Shown piece after piece: positions 52,633 through 62,547 of a stretch of DNA of 64,000 nucleotides. The translations under genes were made by a program, and so were the position numbers. Location: positions 5,898,724 through 5,962,723 of the forward strand of contig NZ_OY764327.1 of the NCBI RefSeq assembly GCF_963668385.1. Reading direction: 5' to 3'. Origin of the DNA: an uncultured Carboxylicivirga sp. Lineage in GTDB: Bacteria > Bacteroidota > Bacteroidia > Bacteroidales > Marinilabiliaceae. Within the stretch, counting starts at the first letter, position 1. Each line of letters opens with the position of its first letter. The notes below the pieces were generated by a model. That model worked only from the letters and a program-made list of their open reading frames with translations. It had not been told where the DNA came from and did no database searches.

Positions 52633-53751
52633 GTGAAAATTAATTTTGAGATAGTTTTTATAAGCATCCTGGGCTTAAGTTGGGCTATTCAGGTATTTTA
52701 TTATTTATGGTTTATGTTAAAAGTTGCCTATGTTAAACCGGCAACGGCAAGTTCTAATAAACCTCCCATATCAGTTATTATTTGTGCCAAAAATGAAGCA
52801 TACAACTTACAAAAACACTTACCTATCATCTTAAAGCAAGATTATCCAGATTACGAAGTGGTGGTTGTTAACGACGCATCTACAGATGATTCGGATATGA
52901 TTTTAGCAGAATTTAAAAGATCACATAGTAACCTATATTACACAACAATACCAGATAACAAGCAGTTTTATCAAGGCAAAAAACTAGCCTTGACATTAGG
53001 AGTAAAAGCTGCAAAAAATGAACATTTGGTATTTACTGATGCTGATTGTTATCCAGAATCGAATCAGTGGTTACAAGAAATGAGTAAAGGTTTCAATGAT
53101 TCGAAAGAAATTGTGATTGGGTACGGAAAATTTGAAAAGAAGAAATCGCTATTCAACCTTTTTCTTCGATACGAGACTTTCTTTAACACCGTCCAATATA
53201 TGGGTTTTGCCTTGCGTAAAAAACCTTTTATGGCTGTTGGACGAAATCTGGCTTATAAAAAATCTCTTTTCCAACAATCTAATGTATTTAAGCAATATTT
53301 AAACATAGCCTCTGGCGATGATGATTTATTTATTAAACAATGCGCCACTGAAACAAATACAGCTGTAGTTGCATCATCCAACAGCCAAACTATATCGCTG
53401 CCACCAGCTAACTTTGTAGAATGGTTAACACGGAAATCACGCCATTTAACCACATCAAAACATTATAAATTTAAAATAAAATGGTGGCTGACATTGGAAC
53501 CCTTAAGTCGCCAATTATTTTGGATCCTAGGAATTTGTTCACTTTTTTTTCATATTTTTGTAATAATTAGCTTAGCTTTGATAATATCACGAATTATTAT
53601 ACAATATATAGTTCTTGCCAAAGCAGGCAAAGCACTGAGTGAGAAAAAATTGTTTATATCAAGTTTGCTATTTGATGGGATCATCCCATTGATAATTGGA
53701 AGTGTATGGCTTCAAAATATTTTTAGCTCAAACAAAAAAAGATGGAAATAA
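52633..53751 (+). CDS. Family 2 glycosyltransferase, membrane bound
   Basis: A 372-residue protein with an N-terminal membrane segment (about 8-32), a GT-A domain (about 48-280) and two or three C-terminal segments. The GT2 motifs are SVIICAKNEAYNL, VVNDASTDDS, the metal site FTDADCYPES, SGDDDLFI and a RKSRH motif in the QxxRW position. It likely transfers sugars at the cytoplasmic face of the inner membrane. The start is a GTG. Its end overlaps the sigma factor gene by 10 bases. Confidence 0.88.
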   Translation: MKINFEIVFISILGLSWAIQVFYYLWFMLKVAYVKPATASSNKPPISVIICAKNEAYNLQKHLPIILKQDYPDYEVVVVNDASTDDSDMILAEFKRSHSNLYYTTIPDNKQFYQGKKLALTLGVKAAKNEHLVFTDADCYPESNQWLQEMSKGFNDSKEIVIGYGKFEKKKSLFNLFLRYETFFNTVQYMGFALRKKPFMAVGRNLAYKKSLFQQSNVFKQYLNIASGDDDLFIKQCATETNTAVVASSNSQTISLPPANFVEWLTRKSRHLTTSKHYKFKIKWWLTLEPLSRQLFWILGICSLFFHIFVIISLALIISRIIIQYIVLAKAGKALSEKKLFISSLLFDGIIPLIIGSVWLQNIFSSNKKRWK

Positions 53752-54350
53752 ACCCTAATCTATCGGACAAGGCGAAATACGATTTAGAGTTGGTAGATAG
53801 CGCTGTTAGCGGCGATCAGAAAGCTTTTGCTGAGTTAATGGGACGATATAGAGATGCAATTTACTTCATGTTATTAAAGATGGTTAATAACAAAAGTGAT
53901 GCAGAAGATCTTACTATAGAAGCTTTTGGAAAAGCATTTAAAAATATTCATCAATACTCGCCCAACTACGCATTTAGTACCTGGTTATTTAAAATTGCTT
54001 CTAATAATTGTATTGACTTTCTTCGAAAAAAGAGAAATAATTTAATTTCGATTGATGGTGGAATTACGGATGATAAAGAAAACGATCAACCAATCCACTT
54101 AAAAGACGAAACTCCTGATCCGGAAGAAAATCTGATTAAAGAACAAAAAAAGATTTTAATGCGTACAGTGGTTAAAAAATTAAAACCTCGTTATCGTATT
54201 TTAATCGAACTAAGGTATTTCAAAGAATTTTCGTACGAAGAAATTGCAGTAGAACTAGATTTACCATTAGGCACAGTTAAAGCTCAGTTATTCAGAGCTC
54301 GCGAGTTACTGTTCAATACATTAAAAAATTCAGATATTAAATTGGGATAA
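53742..54350 (+). CDS. ECF-type RNA polymerase sigma factor
   Basis: A 202-residue sigma-70-family protein with region 2 (about 25-90, DAEDLTIEAFGKAF and FSTWLFKIASNNCIDFLRKK) and region 4 (about 140-195, YRILIELRYFKEFSYEEIAVELDLPLGTVKAQLFRAR). No region 3 and no attached anti-sigma gene. It overlaps the glycosyltransferase gene by 10 bases and is 15 bases ahead of rsmG, so it sits in a three-gene unit without an evident regulator. Related sigma factors next to rsmG-type genes in Bacteroidota are often constitutive; its regulon is unknown. Confidence 0.9.
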   Translation: MEINPNLSDKAKYDLELVDSAVSGDQKAFAELMGRYRDAIYFMLLKMVNNKSDAEDLTIEAFGKAFKNIHQYSPNYAFSTWLFKIASNNCIDFLRKKRNNLISIDGGITDDKENDQPIHLKDETPDPEENLIKEQKKILMRTVVKKLKPRYRILIELRYFKEFSYEEIAVELDLPLGTVKAQLFRARELLFNTLKNSDIKLG

Positions 54351-54365
54351 TCCCAGTATTACAAA

Positions 54366-54986
54366 ATGGAATTAATAGATAAATATTTCCCTAAGCTAGA
54401 AGAGGATAAAAGGGAGAAGTTAAGCTTATTGGGTAAGTTATACAGTGATTGGAATAATAAAATCAACGTGATTTCAAGAAAAGACATGGATCATTTTTAT
54501 GAGAGACATGTTTTACACTCACTTTCAATTGCACTTTTTATTCAATTTACCAATAACACACGTATTTTAGACGTTGGTACAGGCGGAGGTTTTCCTGGTA
54601 TACCTTTGGCAATTATGTTTCCCCAATGCGAATTTCAGTTAATTGATTCGATAGGAAAAAAAATAAAGGTTGTTCAGGCTGTTGCCGAAGAATTAGGACT
54701 GAGCAATGTAAAAGCCCAACAAATAAGAGTTGAAAATCATCCCGAACAATACGATTTTATAATAAGTAGAGCAGTAACTGCTTTCCCTGCTTTTGTAAAT
54801 CTTTGCAAAAACAAAGTATCAAGCAATAATAAAAATGCCATTACTAATGGTATTATATATTTAAAAGGCGGTGATTTTGTTCAGGAATTGAACGATTTTA
54901 AAAAGCGAGTTGCAATAACACCATTAAGTAATTATTTTGAAGAAGAGTTTTTCGAAACAAAAAAAATCATCCATCTTTCGTTGTAA
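54366..54986 (+). CDS. rsmG: 16S rRNA (guanine527-N7)-methyltransferase RsmG
   Basis: A 206-residue SAM-dependent enzyme that methylates G527 of 16S rRNA. The SAM site is ILDVGTGGGFPGIPLAIMFP, followed by LIDSIGKKIKVV and the ISRAVTAFP motif. The length is normal. It is the last gene of the glycosyltransferase - sigma - rsmG unit. Confidence 0.95.
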   Translation: MELIDKYFPKLEEDKREKLSLLGKLYSDWNNKINVISRKDMDHFYERHVLHSLSIALFIQFTNNTRILDVGTGGGFPGIPLAIMFPQCEFQLIDSIGKKIKVVQAVAEELGLSNVKAQQIRVENHPEQYDFIISRAVTAFPAFVNLCKNKVSSNNKNAITNGIIYLKGGDFVQELNDFKKRVAITPLSNYFEEEFFETKKIIHLSL

Positions 54987-55032
54987 AAATGGGAAAAGAG
55001 TTAATCGATTGAAATAAAATTTGTAAATTTAT

Positions 55033-55062
55033 TTTGGAAGAAAAAAAAATCGATTATTTTTG
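55033..55062 (+). promoter_or_regulatory. Bacteroidota promoter of rpmH
   Basis: TTTG (55033-55036), an 18-base spacer, then TATTTTTG (55055-55062). Both elements match the phylum consensus exactly. It is 53 bases ahead of the rpmH ATG, as expected for a highly expressed ribosomal protein gene. Confidence 0.7.
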
Positions 55063-55115
55063 CAGTCCGAAAAACGAAGATAAAAGCATAAGTCGCAAGA
55101 TAAAAATACAGAACG

Positions 55116-55274
55116 ATGAAAAGGACATTTCAACCCTCTAACAGAAAGAGACGTAACAAGCACGGATTCCGCGAAAGAATGGCATCAGCCAATGGACGCA
55201 AAGTATTAGCTTCAAGAAGAGCTAAAGGAAGAAAGAAATTAACTGTTTCTAGCGAAAGAAGACATAAAGCTTAA
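55116..55274 (+). CDS. rpmH: Ribosomal protein L34
   Basis: A 52-codon gene. It starts [20 protein letters not shown], continues [19 protein letters not shown] and ends in a basic tail, the unmistakable L34 sequence of the large ribosomal subunit. It has a strong promoter and a terminator of its own. In many bacteria rpmH is next to rnpA and dnaA; neither is nearby here. Confidence 0.98.
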   Translation: MKRTFQPSNRKRRNKHGFRERMASANGRKVLASRRAKGRKKLTVSSERRHKA

Positions 55275-55301
55275 TCGCTAAAGCATACTTCAAGATATTT
55301 A

Positions 55302-55338
55302 AAAGTAAAGAATCCTTAATGGGTTCTTTACTTTTTTT
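55302..55338 (+). terminator. Terminator after rpmH
   Basis: AGTAAAGAATCC pairs with GGGTTCTTTACT (55304-55332, one T-G pair), followed by seven T residues. Confidence 0.88.
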
Positions 55339-55461
55339 ATGCCCTATGGTTTGCACAGCGTTTGATTGCATTTTTTGTATTACTTTTGGAAATCGGATAA
55401 CCGATAAAATACAGCATCTAGTTTTAGATGTTTTAATGTTGAATGATTAACAGACGTATAA

Positions 55462-56343
55462 ATGTCATTTCTTAAATTTCTTATCAGCAAAGTATTTCTT
55501 AAAAACTTGGGAATAGCCGTTGGCATATTAGCTATTTTACTTATAGGTACGTTTATATCCCTTAATATTTATACTTTACACGGAGTAACGCAACCGGTTC
55601 CTAATTGCACTGGATTAACTCAGGATCAGTTTGAAGAGCTTCTGAAAGAAAAAAACTTTCGATTTAACATTATTGATTCTGTACATATTACAGGCTTTAC
55701 CCCAGGGGCGGTTGTTGAGCAAATTCCGGCAGAAGGAAGCAGAGTAAAGAAAAATAGAACGATTCATTTTACCATTAATGCATATTCTGCAGAAAAGGTG
55801 CAGATGCCCAATTTAAGTAGCTATTCGCTTCGTAGTGCTAAAGCAATTTTAGAATCATATGGTTTAAAAACTGGTGAATTAATTTACATTCCTAGTGAAT
55901 ACACCAACGAAGTATTAGGTCAGCACTATAAGGGAAAACCTATTGAACCAGGAACTTCTGTTGAAAAAGGATCGGTTATTGACTTATTGTTAGGGCAAGG
56001 ATTAAGTGATAAAAAAACCAATATACCCGACTTAACAGGATTAGCAGCAGAAGAAGCTCGTCACTTTTTGGTTTCAGTATCACTTAATTTAGGCGCCACT
56101 ATTTACGATAGTACCGTTGTTACACAAGATGATTCATTATTTGCTTTCATCTGGAAACAACGTCCGCTACCCGAAGAAGGTTCGCGCATCCCACTGGGAG
56201 CATCTATTGATGTTTGGTTAAGTACCGACTCTTCAAAAATATTACCCGATACATTATCTATCGACAGTCTTTCGCTTAATGCGTTGAATATTGATCCACC
56301 CGTAGTTGAAGAACCTACAGGTGATAACATGGAGGAATTTTAG
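55462..56343 (+). CDS. PASTA-domain membrane protein
   Basis: A 293-residue protein with one N-terminal transmembrane helix (about 14-37) and three PASTA domains outside the cytoplasm (about 43-110, 111-180, 185-255), each with the PNxxGLxxxxA start and EGSxxKxG end (for example IPAEGSRVKKN and IEPGTSVEKGS). The C-terminal 40 residues are Ser/Asp/Pro-rich. No kinase or transpeptidase domain is fused. PASTA domains bind peptidoglycan or muropeptides. The gene is 2 bases ahead of rluD and followed by ddl, a cell-wall gene; the block is common in Bacteroidota. Confidence 0.9.
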   Translation: MSFLKFLISKVFLKNLGIAVGILAILLIGTFISLNIYTLHGVTQPVPNCTGLTQDQFEELLKEKNFRFNIIDSVHITGFTPGAVVEQIPAEGSRVKKNRTIHFTINAYSAEKVQMPNLSSYSLRSAKAILESYGLKTGELIYIPSEYTNEVLGQHYKGKPIEPGTSVEKGSVIDLLLGQGLSDKKTNIPDLTGLAAEEARHFLVSVSLNLGATIYDSTVVTQDDSLFAFIWKQRPLPEEGSRIPLGASIDVWLSTDSSKILPDTLSIDSLSLNALNIDPPVVEEPTGDNMEEF

Positions 56344-56345
56344 AG

Positions 56346-57395
56346 ATGGCTGAAGAAATTCAGAACGAATTTGACGAATTCGAAGAAAGCAATGAACTTT
56401 ATGAGCATTATCGTTTCGAAACCGATCCTGGTCAAAAACCATTGCGCATTGACAAGTTTTTGGTAAATCGAATCGAAAATGCTTCGAGAAATAAAATACA
56501 GGATGCAGCTGCCGCCGGGAATATTCGTGTAAACGACAAACCGGTTAAATCCAATTATAAAATAAAAGCCAACGAAGTTATCACCATAGTAATGTCATAT
56601 CCTCCACGCGAGATAGAGATTATTCCACAGGATATTCCTTTAGACATTATTTTTGAAGATGATGATTTAATCGTACTCAACAAGAAACCAGGGATGGTGG
56701 TTCATCCCGGGCATGGGAATTACACTGGCACCATGGTTAATGCATTGGCCTTTCACCTTAAAGACTTACCTCTTTTTAATTCTGAAGATCCACGTCCCGG
56801 CTTGGTTCATCGAATTGATAAAGACACATCAGGGTTATTGGTGATAGCTAAAACCGAGCATGCTAAAAACTTTTTAGCTCGTCAATTCTTCGAAAAAACA
56901 TCGAAACGGACCTATCGCGCCATTGTTTGGGGACAACCTAAAGAAGATGAAGGTACTATTGTTGGTAATATTGGCCGCAGTTTAAAAGACCGCAAACAAA
57001 TGGCGGTTTTCGAAGATGGAGAAAGAGGAAAACCAGCTGTAACCCACTATAAAGTATTGGAACGATTGGGATATGTTTCGTTGGTTGAATGCCGTCTAGA
57101 AACCGGACGAACACACCAAATAAGGGTGCATATGAAACATATTGGTCATCCATTATTTAACGATGAACGTTATGGTGGCGATCAAATTTTAAAAGGAACA
57201 ACTTTTACCAAATACAAGCAGTTTGTACAAAACTGTTTTAATATACTTCCTCGTCAGGCTCTTCATGCCAAAACACTAGGATTTGTTCACCCTACAACCA
57301 GAGAGTTTATGTCGTTTGACTCTGAGCTACCGGATGATATGGTGCAAGCCATAGAAAAATGGAGAGGCTATACTGCCGGCCGAGAAGATAACTAG
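56346..57395 (+). CDS. rluD: RluD-family 23S rRNA pseudouridine synthase
   Basis: A 349-residue enzyme with an N-terminal S4 RNA-binding domain (about 30-90) and the pseudouridine synthase core with the catalytic Asp in LVHRIDKDTSGLLVIAK (about 157-173). It also has the ETGRTHQIRVHMKHIGHPL motif. RluD acts on U1911, U1915 and U1917 of 23S rRNA; assignment to RluD over RluC rests on length and the S4 domain. It starts 2 bases after the PASTA gene stop. Confidence 0.88.
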   Translation: MAEEIQNEFDEFEESNELYEHYRFETDPGQKPLRIDKFLVNRIENASRNKIQDAAAAGNIRVNDKPVKSNYKIKANEVITIVMSYPPREIEIIPQDIPLDIIFEDDDLIVLNKKPGMVVHPGHGNYTGTMVNALAFHLKDLPLFNSEDPRPGLVHRIDKDTSGLLVIAKTEHAKNFLARQFFEKTSKRTYRAIVWGQPKEDEGTIVGNIGRSLKDRKQMAVFEDGERGKPAVTHYKVLERLGYVSLVECRLETGRTHQIRVHMKHIGHPLFNDERYGGDQILKGTTFTKYKQFVQNCFNILPRQALHAKTLGFVHPTTREFMSFDSELPDDMVQAIEKWRGYTAGREDN

Positions 57396-57411
57396 TATTA
57401 CAATTGTAGAA

Positions 57412-58395
57412 ATGATAAAAAAAAATATCGGCATCGTTTATGGCGGTTACTCATCTGAAGTAATTGTTTCGGAAAAGAGCAAAGATGGAATTTACTCTTT
57501 TATTGATGAATCGAAATATAACCGCTATCCGGTTTTAATCACCAAAGAAAAGTGGTGTGCAATTATTGATGGCAATGAATATCCCATCGATAAAAATGAT
57601 TTTAGTTTTGAACTAAACGGATCTAAAGTACATTTCGATTGTGCCTATATAACAATACATGGCACTCCGGGTGAAGATGGTTTATTACAAGGCTACTTTA
57701 AAATGCTAGACATACCACATAGCACATGTGATGTGGAAGCAGCCGCAATATCCTTTAATAAATTTACTTGTAACACTTATTTAAAAGGTTTTGGAGTTGC
57801 TGTGGCCGACTCTGTACTATTGCGCAAAGGACATAGTTATAATGCACCAGATATTATTACTCAATTAGGTCTACCCTTGTTTGTAAAACCTAATGCTGGA
57901 GGTTCTAGCTTTGGTATTTCAAAAGTAAAGGAAGGTAATGAACTAATTGCCGCCATCGAAAAGGCTTTCCAAGAAAGTAAAGAAGTTATTATCGAGCAAT
58001 TCATATCAGGTACTGAAGTTACATGTGGGCTTTATAAAACTTCGAATAACGAGGTTAAATTCCCACTTACTGAGGTTGTAAGTAAAAATGAATTCTTTGA
58101 TTTTGAAGCTAAATATACAGCCGAAAAAGTAGAAGAAATAACACCTGCTCGCATCGACAACAAAGTCAGAGATCGAATTCAATCGATTTCCTCACTTATC
58201 TATGATATTTTGGGTTGTCGAGGTATCATTCGTATCGATTACATTATTTCGGAAAATAAAATTTATATGCTCGAAGTAAATACGACTCCGGGTATGACTG
58301 TTACCAGCTTTATTCCTCAGCAAATAGCTGCTGCCGGGTTGGATATCAAGGAGGTATTTACCGAAATCATTGAAGATCAAATTGCAAGGAAATAA
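57412..58395 (+). CDS. ddl: D-alanine-D-alanine ligase
   Basis: A 327-residue ATP-grasp enzyme that joins two D-alanines for peptidoglycan. It has the GGYSSEVIVSEKS start motif, ITIHGTPGEDGLLQGYF, the ATP lid VKPNAGGSSFGISKV, and the metal-site ending YMLEVNTTPGMT. Length and order are standard. It lies 16 bases after rluD and is followed by a terminator. Confidence 0.96.
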   Translation: MIKKNIGIVYGGYSSEVIVSEKSKDGIYSFIDESKYNRYPVLITKEKWCAIIDGNEYPIDKNDFSFELNGSKVHFDCAYITIHGTPGEDGLLQGYFKMLDIPHSTCDVEAAAISFNKFTCNTYLKGFGVAVADSVLLRKGHSYNAPDIITQLGLPLFVKPNAGGSSFGISKVKEGNELIAAIEKAFQESKEVIIEQFISGTEVTCGLYKTSNNEVKFPLTEVVSKNEFFDFEAKYTAEKVEEITPARIDNKVRDRIQSISSLIYDILGCRGIIRIDYIISENKIYMLEVNTTPGMTVTSFIPQQIAAAGLDIKEVFTEIIEDQIARK

Positions 58396-58417
58396 AATAC
58401 AATTTTCAACTAAAATC

Positions 58418-58448
58418 AAAGACCACCCCACAAAGGATGGTCTTTTTT
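58418..58448 (+). terminator. Terminator after ddl
   Basis: AAAGACCA (58418-58425) pairs with TGGTCTTT (58438-58445), followed by TTT. It closes the PASTA - rluD - ddl unit. Confidence 0.85.
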
Positions 58449-58478
58449 GTATTCAAAAAGACACATAGGATAAAATTA

Positions 58479-58513
58479 AAAAGGCTGAACAACTAAACGT
58501 TGATCAGCCTTTT
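58479..58513 (-). terminator. Terminator after the DUF4097 gene
   Basis: AAAAGGCTGA (58479-58488) pairs with TCAGCCTTTT (58504-58513), with an inner CAAC/GTTG continuation. Read on the minus strand it ends in T-rich sequence. Confidence 0.85.
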
Positions 58514-58539
58514 CTTTGTGCTTAATTAATTATGACTCC

Positions 58540-59553
58540 TTAATAATAATTCTGTGCTCCGGTTGTACTATACGTAGTAATTAAAATGGCCCCCTTGCCC
58601 TGCTTATTTTTCTTTTTCTTCGCTTTTCCGTACACAACCATCATTCCCTTTTCTGATTCGCACTCAAAAGCCAATTCTTCTTTACTATTATCAAGCTTAA
58701 ATTTAATCTTTCCTTCGGTTGTTCTAATGCTTGATGATGCTGTAAATTTCACCCTTGCCCCAATCACATTACCTTTTCCTGATGTGATATCAAAAACACC
58801 TTGCACATTAAAGAAATTTAATGATCCGGTACCTGACATTGTAGTAATATTACCTGATGAATCCGATAATTTCATTGATCCAGAATTGGTTTTTAATTTG
58901 ATCTCTCCATTTATATTTTTCATTGCTAAATCACCATCGGTGGTTTCACCGGCACAATTTCCTTCAACATTTTCAATAATTAAGCTACCGCTATAGGAAA
59001 CAATCTTAGCATTTCCTTTGATATTTCGAACAGTTTGACTCCCTCCTTTACTCGATGTTTCAACATCTCCCGTAATATCTGCAACATCAATAGTGGCTGT
59101 TTTTGTGCTCAAATCAACACTTCCTATTATGTTACTCACATTAACTTTACCTGATTTTGATTCTGCCTTAACTGTTGTACTTTTAAAATCAGCTAAAGTG
59201 ATATAACCTGATGAAGTAGCTACTTCAATATTCACACCATCAGGTAAAGTAATAGTAACGGAACCTGAGTGTGAGCTCCAACCCGATGCTGGTTTTTTAA
59301 CTGTAACATTTAGTACTCCATCAACAACATCCATAGCTACATCGTAACCATCCAACTCTTTATTGGCACTTAACTCAGCAGTAACCGTAACATTATCGCC
59401 CTTAACAAATTCAACTTTACAAAAGTCGCCATCTACCTTAACGCCCGACACCTTCTCAAAAGACTTACTTCCTTCAAAAACCTTTTGCAGTCCTTGAGCA
59501 GACACAGTCGTTATTGCCACCAACAATACAAAAATCATGTACAATTTTCTCAT
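58540..59553 (-). CDS. DUF4097-family beta-strand repeat protein, exported
   Basis: A 337-residue protein with a Sec signal peptide (cleavage near TVSAQ). The mature part is a right-handed beta-strand repeat, seen as short alternating segments such as VKAESKSGKVNVSNI, ETSSKGGSQTVRNI, IVSYSGSLIIENV and LKTNSGSMKLSDS, typical of DUF4097. The C-terminal end is Lys-rich (KAKKKKNKQGK). It is probably periplasmic or on the cell surface. It is a single gene with its own terminator. The function of the family is unknown. Confidence 0.85.
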   Translation of the reverse strand: MRKLYMIFVLLVAITTVSAQGLQKVFEGSKSFEKVSGVKVDGDFCKVEFVKGDNVTVTAELSANKELDGYDVAMDVVDGVLNVTVKKPASGWSSHSGSVTITLPDGVNIEVATSSGYITLADFKSTTVKAESKSGKVNVSNIIGSVDLSTKTATIDVADITGDVETSSKGGSQTVRNIKGNAKIVSYSGSLIIENVEGNCAGETTDGDLAMKNINGEIKLKTNSGSMKLSDSSGNITTMSGTGSLNFFNVQGVFDITSGKGNVIGARVKFTASSSIRTTEGKIKFKLDNSKEELAFECESEKGMMVVYGKAKKKKNKQGKGAILITTYSTTGAQNYY

Positions 59554-59630
59554 CTCTATCTATAATTACAATTTGATTTCTGCTGTTGTGTTACGCCAAT
59601 GATCAAAGAAAGTTTCCGCTTTTGGACAAT

Positions 59631-59660
59631 AAAAAATCCCGTTGCCTTGCAACGGGATCA
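59631..59660 (-). terminator. Terminator after gcvP
   Basis: ATCCCGTTGC-CTT-GCAACGGGAT (59636-59658), preceded on the + strand by an A-run that becomes a T-run on the minus strand. Confidence 0.9.
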
Positions 59661-59682
59661 TCTTATATCAGATTAAAATATT

Positions 59683-62547
59683 TTAAATATAGCTTTCGAT
59701 AGGTGCACAACTACAAACCAAATTTCGATCACCATAAGCATCATCTACTCTAGCAACATCAATCCAGAATTTATTTTCGCGAATCCAGTCTAATGGATAT
59801 GCTGCTTTTTCTCTTCCGTAAGAGTGAGACCATTCATCAGAAACAACTTTATAAGCTGGATGAGGAGCATTTTTCAATACATTATCTTCCTTATCTGCCG
59901 AACCATTTTCAATCTCTTTAATTTCGTTGAAAATAGATTTCATAGCCGCGATAAATCGATCCAACTCTTGCAAGGATTCACTCTCTGTTGGTTCAACCAT
60001 TAATGTTCCATGAACAGGAAATGAAAGTGTAGGTGCATGAAATCCGTAATCCATTAAACGTTTGGCAATATCAGTTTCTGTGATTCCTGAAGAGGCTTTA
60101 AAATGACGACATTCAAGAATCATCTCATGAGCTACTCTACCATTGGAACCAGTATACAATATACCATAATCGTCTTTTAACGATGATGCCATATAATTAG
60201 CATTTAGAATAGCCATCTCTGTTGACTTTCTTAAGCCTTCGGCACCTAGCATTTTGATATAACCATAAGTAATAGGCAATACACTGGCACTACCCCAAGG
60301 AGCCGCGGCTACAGCTGTAATTCCTTTTCGTTCGTTATCAACAACAGGGTGAGTTGGTAAGAAATCAACCAGATGAGAAGCTACTCCAATAGGACCAACA
60401 CCCGGACCACCACCACCATGAGGAATGGCAAATGTTTTATGTAAATTCAAGTGACAAACATCGGCTCCAATTCTTCCCGGACTGGTAAAACCAACCTGAG
60501 CATTCATATTGGCACCATCCATATACACTTGTCCACCGTTATTATGAACAATTTGGCATACCTCAATAATAGATTCTTCAAACACACCATGTGTTGAAGG
60601 ATAGGTCACCATTAAGCATGATAAAACATCTTTATTGGCCTCCGCTTTTTCTCGAAGATCAGCAACATCAATATTTCCTTTTTCGTCGCATTTTACCACT
60701 AAAACATTCATACCAGCCATTACAGCACTGGCAGGGTTAGTTCCATGTGCAGAAGATGGGATGATAGCTACATTACGTTGCTCCTCACCTCTGCTACGAT
60801 GATACTCCTGAATTACCATTAGTCCGGCATACTCACCCGCTGCACCTGAGTTTGGTTGCAAACTAACATCAGCAAAACCTGTAATCTCCGATAAATCATG
60901 TCGTAATTCATCCATCATCAAATGATAACCAGCTGCTTGATCTTTAGGGATAAAAGGATGTAATCCATTGAATTCTATCCAACTTAAGGGCAACATTTCA
61001 GTAGCTGCATTCAACTTCATGGTACACGATCCCAACGAAATCATTGAGTGTGTAAGAGAAATATCTTTTCGCTCAAGCTTCTTGATATAACGAACCATTT
61101 CAGCCTCTGAATGGTACTTTTTAAAAATATCCTGACTTAAGAAATCAGACGTTCTTTTATAATCAGCTTTGATATTCGAGTCTGAACCGATGGTTGAAAT
61201 TCGAGGCACTTCTTTTCCTGCTGCTATTGCAAAAACTTCAACAATCCAATTGATATCATCCAAATTAGTTGTTTCATCAATGCTTATACCAACATCACCA
61301 TTATCGAAATATCGGAAATTCATTTCCAGTTTAAGACTATACCGTTCAATATATTCAATCTTTACTCCTTCTGGCAATGCAATTCGGATAGTATCGAAAA
61401 ACTCATCGTTCACTTGTTTATAGCCAAGTTTTTCCACTTCACGAGCTATTTGAAATGCAATTGAATGAACGCGTTCTGCAATACGAGTTATTCCTTCGTT
61501 ACCATGATAAACTGCATAAAAACCAGCCATTGTAGCCAACAAAGCCTGTGCTGTACAAATGTTGGATGTAGCACGTTCGCGCTTAATATGTTGCTCGCGT
61601 GTTTGCAAAGCCATACGTAAAGCTCTTCGGCCATTGGCATCTTTGGTAATACCAATAATACGTCCCGGTAACTGTCGTTTTAACTCTTCTCTAGTGGCAA
61701 AAAATGCTGCATGCGGACCTCCATATCCCATTGGGATACCAAAGCGTTGAGTGGTACCAAATACGACATCGGCACCCCACTCTCCCGGAGGTGTTAATAA
61801 TGCTAATGAAAGTAAATCGGTTGCTACAGCAACTTTACAATCATTATTATGTGCCTTTTCCGTAATCTCTATATAATCTTCAATCGATCCATTAGAATTA
61901 GGATACTGAACCATGATTCCGAATAATGCTTCACTATATTCCAGCTCATGTACATTACCAAATTTTAAATCAATGCCCAAAGGCTTAGCTCTGGTAATTA
62001 AAACCTCTTTAGTTTGAGGCCACATATTTTCGTCGGCAAAAAATGTACAAACTCCAGCTTTTGCCTGCTTACGGCTTCGTGAGTTAAAAAGCATTATCAT
62101 TGCTTCGGCTGCAGCTGTTGCTTCATCAAGCAATGATGCATTCGCAATTTCCATACCTGTGATTTCAGTTACAACCGTCTGAAAATTCAATAATGCCTCT
62201 AATCGTCCTTGTGAAATCTCAGCCTGATATGGAGTATAAGAGGTGTACCACACCGGGTTTTCAAGCACATTACGTAAGATTACAGCTGGTGTAATTACAT
62301 CGTAATATCCCATACCGATATATGTGTTGTATACCTTGTTTAATTTTGCAATATCATGTATCTTCCTAAAATACTGACGTTCTGTTAACCCTTCCGATAT
62401 ATTTAGTGGTTCTTCTAACCTAATGGAAGCAGGTATAGTTTGATTGATTAATTCATCGACTGATGAAACGCCAATACGATCGAGCATTGTACTAATCTCG
62501 TAATCTCTTGGACCAATGTGACGCGAGACAAACTTATCAGTTGCCAT
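59683..62547 (-). CDS. gcvP: Glycine dehydrogenase (decarboxylating), P-protein
   Basis: A 954-residue single-chain P-protein of the glycine cleavage system, with the N- and C-terminal halves fused as in E. coli. The N half starts FVSRHIGPRDYEISTMLDRIG; the PLP lysine is in the C half, HLNLHKTFAIPHGGGGPGVG. The enzyme decarboxylates glycine and loads the lipoamide arm of GcvH. No gcvT or gcvH is adjacent. The 294-base space upstream of the start (62548-62841) shows a short hairpin near 62638-62656 but no recognisable glycine riboswitch. Confidence 0.97.
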   Translation of the reverse strand: MATDKFVSRHIGPRDYEISTMLDRIGVSSVDELINQTIPASIRLEEPLNISEGLTERQYFRKIHDIAKLNKVYNTYIGMGYYDVITPAVILRNVLENPVWYTSYTPYQAEISQGRLEALLNFQTVVTEITGMEIANASLLDEATAAAEAMIMLFNSRSRKQAKAGVCTFFADENMWPQTKEVLITRAKPLGIDLKFGNVHELEYSEALFGIMVQYPNSNGSIEDYIEITEKAHNNDCKVAVATDLLSLALLTPPGEWGADVVFGTTQRFGIPMGYGGPHAAFFATREELKRQLPGRIIGITKDANGRRALRMALQTREQHIKRERATSNICTAQALLATMAGFYAVYHGNEGITRIAERVHSIAFQIAREVEKLGYKQVNDEFFDTIRIALPEGVKIEYIERYSLKLEMNFRYFDNGDVGISIDETTNLDDINWIVEVFAIAAGKEVPRISTIGSDSNIKADYKRTSDFLSQDIFKKYHSEAEMVRYIKKLERKDISLTHSMISLGSCTMKLNAATEMLPLSWIEFNGLHPFIPKDQAAGYHLMMDELRHDLSEITGFADVSLQPNSGAAGEYAGLMVIQEYHRSRGEEQRNVAIIPSSAHGTNPASAVMAGMNVLVVKCDEKGNIDVADLREKAEANKDVLSCLMVTYPSTHGVFEESIIEVCQIVHNNGGQVYMDGANMNAQVGFTSPGRIGADVCHLNLHKTFAIPHGGGGPGVGPIGVASHLVDFLPTHPVVDNERKGITAVAAAPWGSASVLPITYGYIKMLGAEGLRKSTEMAILNANYMASSLKDDYGILYTGSNGRVAHEMILECRHFKASSGITETDIAKRLMDYGFHAPTLSFPVHGTLMVEPTESESLQELDRFIAAMKSIFNEIKEIENGSADKEDNVLKNAPHPAYKVVSDEWSHSYGREKAAYPLDWIRENKFWIDVARVDDAYGDRNLVCSCAPIESYI

